From assembly GCA_025356665.1 (NCBI GenBank), contig JANXRV010000013.1:5125-69124 (forward strand): 64,000 nucleotides of DNA, read 5' to 3'. This DNA comes from CAITSH01 sp025356665 (GTDB taxonomy: Bacteria > Pseudomonadota > Gammaproteobacteria > Burkholderiales > SG8-39). Position numbers and translations under genes: made by a program. Positions 54,116 through 62,851 of the stretch are shown here, in pieces; positions within the stretch are counted from its first letter, which is position 1, and each line of letters starts with the position of its first letter. The notes below the pieces were generated by a model. That model did not search any database. It was not told the origin of the DNA and saw only the letters and a program-made list of their open reading frames with translations.

Positions 54116-54880
54116 TCAGTCGGCAGCCTGCAGCAACATGTCACGAAACTGCGCCAGCTCACCGGCATTGAGGTCGGACACTGCCCAGTAGGCGAGCCCG
54201 CCGCGCGTCCAGTGCAGCAGGTTGTAGCCGAGGCGCGATGCACTTTTGGGCGCGTCATCGCCGCTCTTTGCCGGCCAGACGAAGAGATTGATCGGATGTG
54301 CCTTGTGCTGGTAGACCAGCGCCGCGACGGGCCGCCGCTCGAGGTAATCGAGGCGTCCGCCGGTGAGCGCATAGCCTTGCGCACCGAGGTCGAACACCGC
54401 AGGCGAAAAATCGAGCCGGCCGTTGAACCACGGCTTTACCGTATGCCGGTCCGACGAGAGGACGTCGACGGCGTGGCCTGTCATCAGCGCGCGCGTATGG
54501 CTGGCAACGAGTTCCTCCTGCAGGCGTTCCGCAGGTCCGGGCAACGCGAGGTAAAGGCCTATGCTCCAGGCGAGCGCGAAGCTCATCGCAAACGCGGCGC
54601 CGATTTGCGGCCAGCCGCGAAAGCGGCGCGCAACGCGTGGCGGCGTTGCGGTGATCTGCTCGCGCGGCAGCGCGGCGCGCACCCGTGCCGCCAGTCCTGA
54701 GGGCAGCGCATGATAGGTCGCCTGCGCGCGCACGCGGGCGCGCAACTCTGTTACGCCGGCGAGTTCGCCGCGGCATGCTGCGCAGCCCGCGAGATGGGAC
54801 TCGAGATCGGTGGCGTGTGGCAATCCCAGTTCGCCATCCGCATAAGCGGCGAGCAGGGTCTGCGCATCCTTGCAATTCAT
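54116..54880 (-). CDS. zinc-finger anti-sigma factor
   Basis: 254 residues from the ATG at 54880 (an overlapping GTG at 54883 is an alternative). The zf-HC2 motif His29-x3-Cys33-x2-Cys36 lies in HLAGCAAC, a membrane segment follows at about 95-115 (IGAAFAMSFALAWSIGLYLAL), and the rest is periplasmic. Such proteins hold their ECF sigma partner inactive until a signal arrives. Its start overlaps the stop of the sigma gene by one base. Confidence 0.9.
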   Translation of the reverse strand: MNCKDAQTLLAAYADGELGLPHATDLESHLAGCAACRGELAGVTELRARVRAQATYHALPSGLAARVRAALPREQITATPPRVARRFRGWPQIGAAFAMSFALAWSIGLYLALPGPAERLQEELVASHTRALMTGHAVDVLSSDRHTVKPWFNGRLDFSPAVFDLGAQGYALTGGRLDYLERRPVAALVYQHKAHPINLFVWPAKSGDDAPKSASRLGYNLLHWTRGGLAYWAVSDLNAGELAQFRDMLLQAAD

Positions 54881-55404
54881 CACACTTTCTCCTTGCCGTC
54901 GGCGAGGTAGGCGCCGAGCAATTTGCGGCCGCGCGACAGGCGCGACATTACGGTTCCAACCGGCATTGCCGTGACCTGGGCGATTTCGCGATAGGACAAG
55001 TCCTCCAGTTCGCGCAGCACGACGACCTCGCGAAATTCGACCGGCAGCCGGGCGAGCGCGGCATTGATGCGCCTGCGTTCGTCGCCGCGGGCCGCGAGCG
55101 TTTCCGGGTTGTCAGGGTCGATGCCGCCCACGCCGCGATCGGCGCCGTCCTCATCCAGGGGTACCGTCGTGCGGTTGGCCTCCATCCAGCTGAACGCAGT
55201 GTTGCGCACAATGGCGAGCAACCAGGGGCGGCATTGCGTGCCGCGAAAGCCGTCGAAAAAACGGTGGGCGCGCAGCATGGCCTCCTGCACCACGTCCTCG
55301 GCGTCGTGGTCGTTGTGCATCAGCCAGCGCGCAAGATTCCAGGCCGCGCCCAGATGGGGCAGCACCAGCGCCTCAAAGCTTTGCGTCCTGCTCTCGTCGT
55401 CCAA
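54880..55404 (-). CDS. ECF-type RNA polymerase sigma factor
   Basis: 174 residues. Region 2 contains DAEDVVQEAMLRAHRFF and WLLAIVRNTAFSW. Region 4 contains LPVEFREVVVLRELEDLSYREIA (key part LSYREIA) and GTVMSRLSRGRKLL. It is coupled to the anti-sigma gene and divergent from a metallophosphoesterase gene; paired GGGAATAA elements between them suggest that it drives both. Confidence 0.93.
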   Translation of the reverse strand: MDDESRTQSFEALVLPHLGAAWNLARWLMHNDHDAEDVVQEAMLRAHRFFDGFRGTQCRPWLLAIVRNTAFSWMEANRTTVPLDEDGADRGVGGIDPDNPETLAARGDERRRINAALARLPVEFREVVVLRELEDLSYREIAQVTAMPVGTVMSRLSRGRKLLGAYLADGKEKV

Positions 55405-55423
55405 GTTTGCGTCCTGTGAAGGC

Positions 55424-55508
55424 TATACCGCTTGCAGCCCCGGTTTATTCCCGGCGCGGCGCGATGTTTTCAGCGCCTGCGGGAATAAGCCGGCGGCGAC
55501 TGCAGTCT
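55424..55508. promoter_or_regulatory. paired divergent ECF-type promoter elements
   Basis: On the plus strand GGGAATAA (55481-55488) is followed after 16 bases by GTCT (55505-55508), as in many ECF promoters. On the minus strand GGGAATAAA is read from 55452 to 55444, with CGGTAT at the expected -10 distance (about 55430-55425). The two would drive the metallophosphoesterase operon and the sigma operon. Confidence 0.58.
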
Positions 55509-55540
55509 TGCACCTTGTCACCCCACACAAGGAGAGAACC

Positions 55541-56431
55541 ATGCAACAGATCGATCGGCGCGATTTCCTCAAACTGGCGGGCCTTGGCGGCGCGGTGCTG
55601 GTGTCCGGCTGTGCGGGCATGGGGGCCTCAGGAGCAAAAACCGCGGAGGACTTTTATTTTGTGCAGCTTTCGGATACCCACTGGGGCTTCAAGGGTGCGC
55701 CCAATCCCGACGCTCACGTCACGCTCAAAAAAGCCGTGGCCGCCGTTAACAGCCTCAAGGTCCAGCCCGACTTTATCATGTTCACCGGCGATCTCACCCA
55801 CACCACCGACGACCCGGTGGAACGCCGCCGCCGCCTTGCCGAGTTCAAACAAATCGTCGGCGAACTCAATGTCAAAAACGTGCGCTTTACCGCCGGCGAG
55901 CACGACGCCTCGCTCGACAAGGGCGCCGCCTATCGCGAGTTTTTCGGCGCGCCCAATTACAGCTTCGACCACAAGGGCGTGCACTTCATCGTCGTCGACA
56001 ACGTTTCCGATCCGGCGGCGCGTATCGGCGACGAGCAAATGGCCTGGATGGAGGCCGACCTCAAGACCCAACCCAAGGATGCGCGCATCGTGGTGTTCAC
56101 CCACCGGCCGCTGTTTGACCTTGCGCCCAAATGGGACTGGGCGACGCGCGACGGCGAAAAAGCGGTAAGCCTGCTGATGCCCTTCCAGAACGTCGGAGTG
56201 TTCTACGGCCACATCCACCAGGAACATCACCACATGACCGGGCATATCGCACACCACTCGGCCAAGTCGCTGATATTCGCCCTGCCCGCGCCCGGCTCGC
56301 AACCGAACCGCGCGCCGCTCGCCTGGGACGGCGCCTCAGCCGAGTACAAGGGGCTGGGTTTTCGCGGGGTGAACGCCAAGGTGAACAATGCTGAACTCGC
56401 GGTGACCGAGTTCGCGGTAGCCAAGGCCTGA
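55541..56431 (+). CDS. exported metallophosphoesterase
   Basis: 296 residues from the ATG at 55541 with aaggagag upstream. The N-terminus has RRDFLKLAG, a Tat-like signal, and a possible lipobox (VSGCAG). Metal motifs are LSDTHWG, FTGDLTHT, AGEHDAS (where GNHD is usual), FTHRP and YGHIHQEHHH. It may act on phosphoesters or pyrophosphate-linked compounds in the periplasm. The cupredoxin gene starts four bases after the stop. Confidence 0.88.
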   Translation: MQQIDRRDFLKLAGLGGAVLVSGCAGMGASGAKTAEDFYFVQLSDTHWGFKGAPNPDAHVTLKKAVAAVNSLKVQPDFIMFTGDLTHTTDDPVERRRRLAEFKQIVGELNVKNVRFTAGEHDASLDKGAAYREFFGAPNYSFDHKGVHFIVVDNVSDPAARIGDEQMAWMEADLKTQPKDARIVVFTHRPLFDLAPKWDWATRDGEKAVSLLMPFQNVGVFYGHIHQEHHHMTGHIAHHSAKSLIFALPAPGSQPNRAPLAWDGASAEYKGLGFRGVNAKVNNAELAVTEFAVAKA

Positions 56432-56434
56432 ACC

Positions 56435-56794
56435 ATGCACCATGGCAGGCGCACATGGTTGGGCGCGGCGGCATCGCTCGCCATGCTCGGGCTCACCGGC
56501 GGCTACGTTGCTGCGCAAACGCCGCGGGTCATCGCCATAAAGGCAAAGAAATTCACCTTTACGCCCGACAAGATCACACTGACCAAAGGCGAGCCGGTGA
56601 TGTTTGAGCTTTCCAGCGAAGACGTGTTGATGAGCTTTTCGCTACCCGACTTCAAGTTGCGCGCCGACATGCTGCCGGGCAAGGTCACGCAGCTGATGTT
56701 CACGCCGCAACGGGCCGGGGAGTTCGAATTCATCTGCGACGTGTTTTGCGGTGATCTGCACGAGGAAATGCAGGGTGTGATCACGGTGGTGTGA
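56435..56794 (+). CDS. CuA-like cupredoxin with a ligand change
   Basis: 119 residues with a signal peptide (signal core SLAMLGLTGG, end VAAQ). The C-terminal CuA-type motif is complete: Cys101, Cys105, His109 and Met112 in FICDVFCGDLHEEMQG. The other His ligand, normally DVxHSF, is Met66 (DVLMSF). It could hold a mononuclear or altered dinuclear copper centre. It is co-transcribed with the metallophosphoesterase gene. Confidence 0.85.
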   Translation: MHHGRRTWLGAAASLAMLGLTGGYVAAQTPRVIAIKAKKFTFTPDKITLTKGEPVMFELSSEDVLMSFSLPDFKLRADMLPGKVTQLMFTPQRAGEFEFICDVFCGDLHEEMQGVITVV

Positions 56795-56832
56795 ATCGGC
56801 GCTGTCTTGCCCCGCGGCGCTGCGCGCAATAT

Positions 56833-56865
56833 GCTGGAAACGCCCGCCTGGTGAGGGTTTCCAGC
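56833..56865. repeat. GCTGGAAA-family hairpin after the cupredoxin gene
   Basis: Arms GCTGGAAAC and the complementary TTTCCAGC flank a GC-rich interior. It lies 38 bases after the stop of the operon. Confidence 0.75.
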
Positions 56866-56890
56866 GTATGGCCGATAGGAGTCGGGCATA

Positions 56891-56918
56891 AAAAAGGGCG
56901 GCCTTAGCCGCCCTTTTT
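56891..56918. terminator. bidirectional rho-independent terminator
   Basis: AAAAAGGGCGGC and GCCGCCCTTTTT form a perfect 12-bp stem with loop ctta and A/T runs on both sides. It serves the two convergent transcripts, cupredoxin and TctC. Confidence 0.9.
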
Positions 56919-56946
56919 GCTGCGGCGCGTGCCGCCGGCTTTGCGC

Positions 56947-57927
56947 TTAGTCGCCCTTGGCGCCCGAGTCCTTCGCCAGCTTGGCCCACTTTGGCCCCTG
57001 TGCCTTGAGGTAGGCGGCCATCTCGTCGGGTGTGCTGGCGATCACGCGGTCCACGCCCTGAGCTTCTAGTTTGGCGATAAAGGCGGGGTTTTTCAATAGT
57101 GTGGTGATCTCGGCGTTGAGGCGCGCGACCACCGCATCGGGCGTCCTTGCTGGTGCCCACACGCCGTACATCGCCGAGGTTTCAAAGCCGCGGATGCCGG
57201 CCGCTTCGTCCATGGTCGGTACGTCGGGCAGCGCGCGCGAGCGCGTCGATGAGGTGACGGCGATGGCGCGCAGCTTGCCGCTGCGAATGGACGGCAGCGC
57301 GCCGGCGACGGTGGGGTAGAACAGCGGCACGTGGCCGGCCAGCGTGTCGGCCAGAGCCGGGCCGCTGCCCTTGTAGGGAATATGGGTGAGCTTGACGCCG
57401 GTCATGATGTTGAACAGTTCGCCCGACAGGTGGCTGGTGCTGCCGGTGCCAAACGATGCATACGACAGGCTGCCCGGCTGGGCCTTGGCCATCGCGACGA
57501 TTTCGCTGACGGTTTTGCCCGCAAAACCCGGATTGGCCACCAGGATGTGCGCCGCCTCGCCGATCAGGCTGACCGGTGCGAAGTCGCCCAGTGTGTCGTA
57601 GGGCACCTTGTTGTAAAAGCTGGCGTTGATGAGGTGGGTGGAGACGCTGTGAAACATGATGGTATAGCCGTCGGGCGCGGCCTTCGCCACGGACTCGGCG
57701 CCGATGAGGCCGTTGGCGCCGCCCTTGTTGTCAACGATCACCGACTGGCCGAGTGGACCGGAGAGCGCCTCGGCGAGGATGCGCCCGAGGATGTCATTGC
57801 CGCCGCCCGGCGGCCATGGCACGACCATGCGAATGGTTTTGTTCGGCCAGGCCTGGGCCAGCGCCGGCGTGGCGGTGAGGGTGGCAAGGCCGAGGGCGAT
57901 CAGCAGGGAGGCGAGCAGGCGTTTCAT
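56947..57927 (-). CDS. TctC/Bug-type periplasmic solute-binding protein
   Basis: 326 residues from the ATG at 57927 with a signal peptide ending PALAQA. Blocks WPNKTIRMVVPWPPGGGND, IVDNKGGANG and IPYKGSGPA are present. It follows the ferredoxin gene by 66 bases in the same direction, so it may belong to the DUF1989/dehydrogenase/ferredoxin operon. The C-terminus is followed by the bidirectional terminator. Confidence 0.92.
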   Translation of the reverse strand: MKRLLASLLIALGLATLTATPALAQAWPNKTIRMVVPWPPGGGNDILGRILAEALSGPLGQSVIVDNKGGANGLIGAESVAKAAPDGYTIMFHSVSTHLINASFYNKVPYDTLGDFAPVSLIGEAAHILVANPGFAGKTVSEIVAMAKAQPGSLSYASFGTGSTSHLSGELFNIMTGVKLTHIPYKGSGPALADTLAGHVPLFYPTVAGALPSIRSGKLRAIAVTSSTRSRALPDVPTMDEAAGIRGFETSAMYGVWAPARTPDAVVARLNAEITTLLKNPAFIAKLEAQGVDRVIASTPDEMAAYLKAQGPKWAKLAKDSGAKGD

Positions 57928-57993
57928 GAAAAACTCCGGAATAGGTGGTGTCGGGTTTGTACGGGGCGGGGCGGAAGCCGGCGCTGGGTTAAA

Positions 57994-58317
57994 TCAGAAC
58001 TGTGTTTCGGGTACCGCAAGAACGATGCCATCGAGTGCGTCGGTCATGCGGATCTGGCACGACAGCCGGCTCGTCGGGCGGCGCTCCGCAGCGACAAAGT
58101 CGAGCATGTCGTTCTCCGGCTGGGCGATGGGCGGCAGCATGTCCATGAAGGCGCTGGCGACATAGACATGGCAGGTGGCGCAGGCGCAGCCGCCACCACA
58201 GTCGGCGGCGATGCCCTCAAGGCCGTTTTCGGTGGCGGCGCGCATCAAGGTGGTGCCGGTGGCAACCTCGATGCGCTGCTCGGTGCCATCGGGGAGCTGA
58301 AAAATAATGGCGGGCAT
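57994..58317 (-). CDS. 2Fe-2S ferredoxin, adrenodoxin type
   Basis: 107 residues from the ATG at 58317. The cluster motif C-x5-C-x2-C is in DCGGGCACATCHVYV, with the fourth Cys in RLSCQI. Such ferredoxins feed Rieske oxygenases or P450s. The nearest oxygenase is the Rieske protein at 60247-61455, transcribed divergently. It starts two bases after the dehydrogenase gene. Confidence 0.93.
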   Translation of the reverse strand: MPAIIFQLPDGTEQRIEVATGTTLMRAATENGLEGIAADCGGGCACATCHVYVASAFMDMLPPIAQPENDMLDFVAAERRPTSRLSCQIRMTDALDGIVLAVPETQF

Positions 58318-58319
58318 GC

Positions 58320-59348
58320 TCAGTATCCAGTCTGCGGTTTGATGACGTTGAGTGCGGGGCGCCCGGCGAGCAGGCGGCGCAGGTTGCGGCAGGCGAAGTC
58401 CATGGTCTGCGTCATGTAGTTGTCGAGGTCGTCCGAGGACACGTGCGGCACGATCACCAGATTGGGTGTCTTCCACAGCGGCGATCTGGCCGGCAGCGGT
58501 TCGGGCTTGTGCACATCGAGGATGGCGCCCGACAGGTGGCCGTAGCGCAGCAGGCGGGCGAGGGCCTCGCTGTCGAGCACGCCGGCACGGCCGATGTTGA
58601 TGAGACCGCCACCGCGCTTCATTGCGGCCAGAACGCGCGCGTTGACCAGGTTGGCCGTCGCTGGTGTCAGCGGCGTGGCGATGACGACAAAATCCGCGCC
58701 CCTGACGGCGGTTTTGATTTGCGCCGGCTTGTAGACCTTTGACACGCCGGGCACCGCCTTGCCCGAGGCGCGCACACCGACGATTGTGAGACCCAGTTGC
58801 CGTCCGGCCGAAACCGCCGCGCGGCCCATGTCGCCAAGGCCGATCACGGCGAGCGTCTTGCCGGCGATGAGAGGCGTGAAAATCTGCTCCCAGCGCGACT
58901 TGCCCTGGTTGGACACGATGGCCGGCAGCCGGCAGTTGAGCGCGAGCAGCGACATCAGCAGGAACTCGCGCGTCTTGGCCACGTGCACGCCGCTGTTGTT
59001 GGCGAGCTTCACGCCGCGCGGCAGCCAGTCAAGCGGCAGCGCGCCCTCGATGCCCGCGCCGATCAGCTGGATGAGCTTGAGTTTGGGCGCGGCCTTGGCC
59101 AGCGCGTCGCCGCGCGGAAAGCGCGGGTCGCGCACCACGTCGGTGGAGGTAATGAGCAGCGTCGTGGTTTTAAGATTGCGGGCGAGGTTGGCGAAATCGG
59201 CGCCGCTGCTGAAGCGCGCGCGGTTGGCCAGATCGGGGTGGCGTTTTTGTGCTTCGCGCGCGAGCGCGCCGGTCAGCCAGAAGATGCGCGGCTTGGCGCT
59301 GCAGTTTTCAAGATGGACGTGAAGCGCGGGTTTTTCCTTGCCGGCCAT
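58320..59348 (-). CDS. D-2-hydroxyacid dehydrogenase family protein
   Basis: 342 residues from the ATG at 59348. The NAD site is VIGLGDMGRAAV with R/S (VRAS) after the second strand, implying NADP preference. The catalytic Arg (NIGRAGVL), Glu (HKPEPLP) and His (IVPHVSSD) are all present. It reduces a 2-keto acid or oxidises a 2-hydroxy acid. Its start overlaps the stop of the DUF1989 gene by one base, so the two are coupled. Confidence 0.9.
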   Translation of the reverse strand: MAGKEKPALHVHLENCSAKPRIFWLTGALAREAQKRHPDLANRARFSSGADFANLARNLKTTTLLITSTDVVRDPRFPRGDALAKAAPKLKLIQLIGAGIEGALPLDWLPRGVKLANNSGVHVAKTREFLLMSLLALNCRLPAIVSNQGKSRWEQIFTPLIAGKTLAVIGLGDMGRAAVSAGRQLGLTIVGVRASGKAVPGVSKVYKPAQIKTAVRGADFVVIATPLTPATANLVNARVLAAMKRGGGLINIGRAGVLDSEALARLLRYGHLSGAILDVHKPEPLPARSPLWKTPNLVIVPHVSSDDLDNYMTQTMDFACRNLRRLLAGRPALNVIKPQTGY

Positions 59349-59941
59349 TAATCGAGCACCTGGTAAGCCACCGACTGCGGCGTGCAACCGTGGGCGTTGA
59401 CGGGAATGAGATCCTGCGGGCAGGCCGAAAACACCATGACGCAATCGCGCAGCGCGCGGAAGGTGACACTGGCGCCCAGGGCCGGTTCGGGCGCCTCGAC
59501 CACCATGTCGCGGTGATTGTTGAACTTGGTGTTCATGAACAGGTTGAGCGGCGTCGGGATGTGGTGGAGCGCGATGCCAAAGGGGCTGATCGCCGCGCGC
59601 AGGTTGTCGGCGCAGTTGTCGTGGTGGCCCGTGACGCCCATCAGGCGGTAGCGTGCCGGGTCGCAGGCGGCAAAGAGCATGCAGTGCACGCCGGGCGAGA
59701 GGTCTTCCTCGAGTTGCAGCATGGGCTTGCGCAGCTGGCTGTAAAGCGTGTCGCCGGGCAGTGGCTTGATGCGCCCCAGGGTCACCACCGAGTGCGGCAT
59801 CGACAGGTGTTCGCTGCCGTTGTGCAGAAAGGACCACATGTCGACCACCTGGCCGCCGTGGGTGTTGATGATGCGTACAGCCTGGCCCTGGCGCAGTTGC
59901 ACGGCGACGCCGGACCGCGCGGGAATTTCAATTGGGTTCAA
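59348..59941 (-). CDS. DUF1989 (urea-carboxylase-associated) family protein
   Basis: 197 residues. The family blocks are INTHGGQVVDMWSF, HSVVTLGRIKPLPGD, GHHDNCADNL and LNLFMN. Members are found near urea carboxylase, where they deal with urea-like or guanidine-related compounds; no urea gene is in the window. It is the first gene of an operon with the dehydrogenase and ferredoxin. Confidence 0.88.
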   Translation of the reverse strand: MNPIEIPARSGVAVQLRQGQAVRIINTHGGQVVDMWSFLHNGSEHLSMPHSVVTLGRIKPLPGDTLYSQLRKPMLQLEEDLSPGVHCMLFAACDPARYRLMGVTGHHDNCADNLRAAISPFGIALHHIPTPLNLFMNTKFNNHRDMVVEAPEPALGASVTFRALRDCVMVFSACPQDLIPVNAHGCTPQSVAYQVLD

Positions 59942-60246
59942 GATAGTGTCCGCGGAAAAACTGCTTGTTTCAGAATGTGGGATTTTGCATATGGAAATTA
60001 TTTACGACTGTTAGTATCATAACCAATCACCTGCTAAAAAACGAGCAACGCGACGGTTTCTCCTTTACTGCTGTTTCGTGCCGCGCACTTTCGTAAGCGC
60101 GAAATTTCACCACGTCGCACTCTGGCAATGGGCTGATTTTGTTTTCGCACCATCCTGTTCACGCGGGCTTTCCTGTGGGCCGTGGTCTGTGTTCTGTAGT
60201 CTGAGGCCGGCCCGCATCTGTTTAACTGCAAAAGAAAGACAATTTA
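59942..60246. promoter_or_regulatory. divergent region between the DUF1989 operon and the Rieske gene
   Basis: 305 bases of relatively AT-rich DNA. An imperfect palindrome TTTGCATATGGAAA lies at 59984-59997 and may be an operator. Before the Rieske gene lies the purine-rich caaaagaaagac. I cannot assign a -35/-10 pair. Confidence 0.45.
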
Positions 60247-61455
60247 ATGGACTTGTTTGATCCCCGCACCTACGAAGCCGTCAGGCGCCCTTTGCTCGAA
60301 GCGGAGACGCTGCCGGTGGAGTGCTACACCTCGCCCGAATTTTTCCAGCGCGAGATCGACACCATTTTCATGAAGGTCTGGAACTTCATCGGCCGCGCCG
60401 ATTACATTCCCAACCCGGGCGACTATTACACGCAGGATTTCGCCGGCGTGCCGCTGCTGATCGTGCGCGGCGACGATGGCCTGGTGCAGGCCTTCATCAA
60501 CTCCTGCCGCCACCGCGGCGCCAAGATGGTCACCGGCAAGGGCAGTTCCAAGGGCATCAAGTGCGGCTACCACGGCTGGATGTACAAGACCGACGGCGCG
60601 CTGATGGCGGCCCCGGGCATGGCCGCCTCAAAGGGCTTTGACAAGGCCCACTACCCCTTGCTCAAGGTCAAGACCGGTATCTGGGCGGGCTTTATTTTCG
60701 TCAACTTTGACGCGGACTCCGAAAGCCTCGAGCACTACCTTGGCAATATCGACATGCCCTTCTCCAGCTATCACCTGGAGAACATGGTTTGCACCCAGCG
60801 CAAGGTCTACGAGGTCGACTGCAACTGGAAGATCTACGTCGAGAACGCGATGGAGGCCTTTCATGTGCCGCATGTGCACCGCGCCAGCATCAACCGCCAG
60901 CGCGGCAGCGTTGCCAATGACCGCACCTTCGACTCAACCGCCGGTGACTGGGTGGTGATGCACAAGGAGCACGAGGGCACGCGCGCGGTGATCCTGGGCG
61001 ACGCGTCTTTCCCGCGCCTCCCCAGCCTCACCGGCAAAGCGGCCAAGGGCACCTACTACCCGCTGCTCTACCCCAGCACCATGCTCGGCTGCGCCATCGA
61101 CTGCATGTGGTTCCTGGAAATCCATCCGGTTACGGCCACCACCATGCGCCTTGTCGTCGGCGCCTGCTTCCCGAAAGAAGTCACCCAGCGCCCCGACTTC
61201 GATGAGGTGGTGAAGAACTACTACAAGCGCTGGGACATCACCACCGCCGAGGACATCGCCATCAGCGTGCAGCAGCAGGAGGGCATCTCCAACAAGTTCT
61301 CCAAACCCGGCCGCCTCTCGGAGCACGAGCCGCTGGTGCACGCCATCGACAACTGGGTGCTTGACCATGTGCTTGGTGTCAAGAACCGCAAGCGCAGCTT
61401 CCAGGGCTTCAGCCTCACCGACCTCGATGTGCTGCCCGAGAACGTGGTTGCCTGA
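60247..61455 (+). CDS. Rieske non-haem iron oxygenase, large subunit
   Basis: 402 residues. The Rieske motif is CRHRGAKMV followed by CGYHGWMY (residues about 86-113). The iron site is NAMEAFHVPHVH with two His, and a later Asp (TAEDIAIS). It performs an oxygenation on an aromatic, quaternary-ammonium or related substrate. No small subunit gene follows. The ferredoxin across the divergent promoter is a natural electron donor. Confidence 0.92.
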   Translation: MDLFDPRTYEAVRRPLLEAETLPVECYTSPEFFQREIDTIFMKVWNFIGRADYIPNPGDYYTQDFAGVPLLIVRGDDGLVQAFINSCRHRGAKMVTGKGSSKGIKCGYHGWMYKTDGALMAAPGMAASKGFDKAHYPLLKVKTGIWAGFIFVNFDADSESLEHYLGNIDMPFSSYHLENMVCTQRKVYEVDCNWKIYVENAMEAFHVPHVHRASINRQRGSVANDRTFDSTAGDWVVMHKEHEGTRAVILGDASFPRLPSLTGKAAKGTYYPLLYPSTMLGCAIDCMWFLEIHPVTATTMRLVVGACFPKEVTQRPDFDEVVKNYYKRWDITTAEDIAISVQQQEGISNKFSKPGRLSEHEPLVHAIDNWVLDHVLGVKNRKRSFQGFSLTDLDVLPENVVA

Positions 61456-61484
61456 GCCGGTCCGGCGTCCGGCGCGCCGGCGCG

Positions 61485-62609
61485 TTATTTCTGTTTGCCC
61501 CAGGCCGCGATCAGCGCCGAGTAAATGCCTATGCTTTGTTCGATGCGCGAGGCGAGGCAGTATTCGTCGGTCTGGTGCGCGAGTTGCGGCTCGCCCGGTC
61601 CGAGGATCACCGTCGGCGGGTTGCCCAGCGCCGGGTTGAGCGCGGCCGCATCGGTGAAATAAGTCGCGCTGCGCGCCACCGGCCGCTCACCCAGCACCGG
61701 CTCGACAATGTCGTAGACCTGCTGCATCCACGGGTGCGATGGCTCGGTAAAGACACTGGCCACATCGAGCAGCGTCGACAGCGCCACGCCCGGCCCGAGG
61801 CGCTGGCACAGGCACTTGAGCAGCGCCGGGTGGTCGACGTTGGGCACGGTGCGGATGTCTATGCCTATGGTCGCCTCGTCGGGCACCGAGTTGATGTTGA
61901 GCCCGCCGCGTATCGTGCCCACGTTGAGCGTGGGCGAGCCCATCAGCGCATGCGGCGTCGATTCGAAGGCGAATTTTTCCAGCTCGAGCACGGCGCGCGC
62001 CGCCTTGTAGACGGCGTTGTCGCCGCGCTCGGGCATGGAGCCGTGCGCCGTCACACCGCGCGTTTTGGCCTCCAGCCAGAACGCACCCTTGTGGCCGACG
62101 TAGGGGTAGTTGGCGGTGGGCTCGCCGACGATGAGCGCGCCAATGCGGCCCATGACCTGTGGCATCTTCGCCAGGTGGTAGGCGCCGCCGCAGCCGGTTT
62201 CTTCGTCTGCGGTGAGCACCAGCGTCAGGCCGCTGGAGCGCTTGAGGTCCTTGACGTGCGGTAGCGCGGCGGTGATGAACGCGGCGATGCCCGATTTCAT
62301 ATCGCTGGAGCCGCGCCCGTAAAGCCGGTCGCCGGCCAGTTCGCCGGCAAAGGCGTCCTTGCTCCAGGGCGCGCTGCCCAGCGGCACGGTGTCGATGTGG
62401 CCGGTAAAGCCGAGCATGGGCTTGTCGCCGGTGCCGATGGAGGCGACGACGCTGGTGCGCTGGTCGGCAAAGGCGTGGTAGCTCACCCTGAAGCCGGCGG
62501 TCTCCAGCATGGCGCCCAGAAACTGCGCGCAGGGCGCCTCGTTGCCCGGCGGGTTGATGGTGTTAAAGCGCAGCAGTTGCTGCGTGAGTTCGATGGCCTT
62601 GGTGGTCAC
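61485..62609 (-). CDS. M20-family deacetylase (ArgE/DapE-like)
   Basis: 374 residues from the GTG at 62609. All M20 metal motifs are intact, in contrast to the relative at 28191: GHIDTVPLG, GRGSSDMKSG, TADEETGCGG, VGEPT and the late AHQTDEY. It probably cleaves an acyl group from an amine or peptide. It converges on the Rieske gene with a 29-base gap. Confidence 0.92.
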   Translation of the reverse strand: MTTKAIELTQQLLRFNTINPPGNEAPCAQFLGAMLETAGFRVSYHAFADQRTSVVASIGTGDKPMLGFTGHIDTVPLGSAPWSKDAFAGELAGDRLYGRGSSDMKSGIAAFITAALPHVKDLKRSSGLTLVLTADEETGCGGAYHLAKMPQVMGRIGALIVGEPTANYPYVGHKGAFWLEAKTRGVTAHGSMPERGDNAVYKAARAVLELEKFAFESTPHALMGSPTLNVGTIRGGLNINSVPDEATIGIDIRTVPNVDHPALLKCLCQRLGPGVALSTLLDVASVFTEPSHPWMQQVYDIVEPVLGERPVARSATYFTDAAALNPALGNPPTVILGPGEPQLAHQTDEYCLASRIEQSIGIYSALIAAWGKQK

Positions 62610-62731
62610 GGTTGCTGTCCTTGTTGGGCGCCCGGCGGTGCGCGGATGCGCGCTTGCTATGCCCCGATGATAACGGCAATTGTGCGCGCACAATCTGTGC
62701 CTCCCAACCGCCTTCGAGCGCCAGAGGCGGC

Positions 62732-62768
62732 AGGCTGGAAAGCCGCAGCTGGAGCGGGTTTTCAGCCT
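62732..62768. repeat. GCTGGAAA-family hairpin
   Basis: AGGCTGGAAA and TTTTCAGCCT pair with one G-T, around a CCGC/GCGG inner stem. It lies between the M20 gene and the DUF3592 gene. Confidence 0.75.
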
Positions 62769-62851
62769 ATGGGCAGGGGCGAACAGGCGGGCATATGCAT
62801 CCGGCCAGGCGTGCCGCAGCGGCCTTGGCGGCTTTGTCGCTATGCTGGCGC

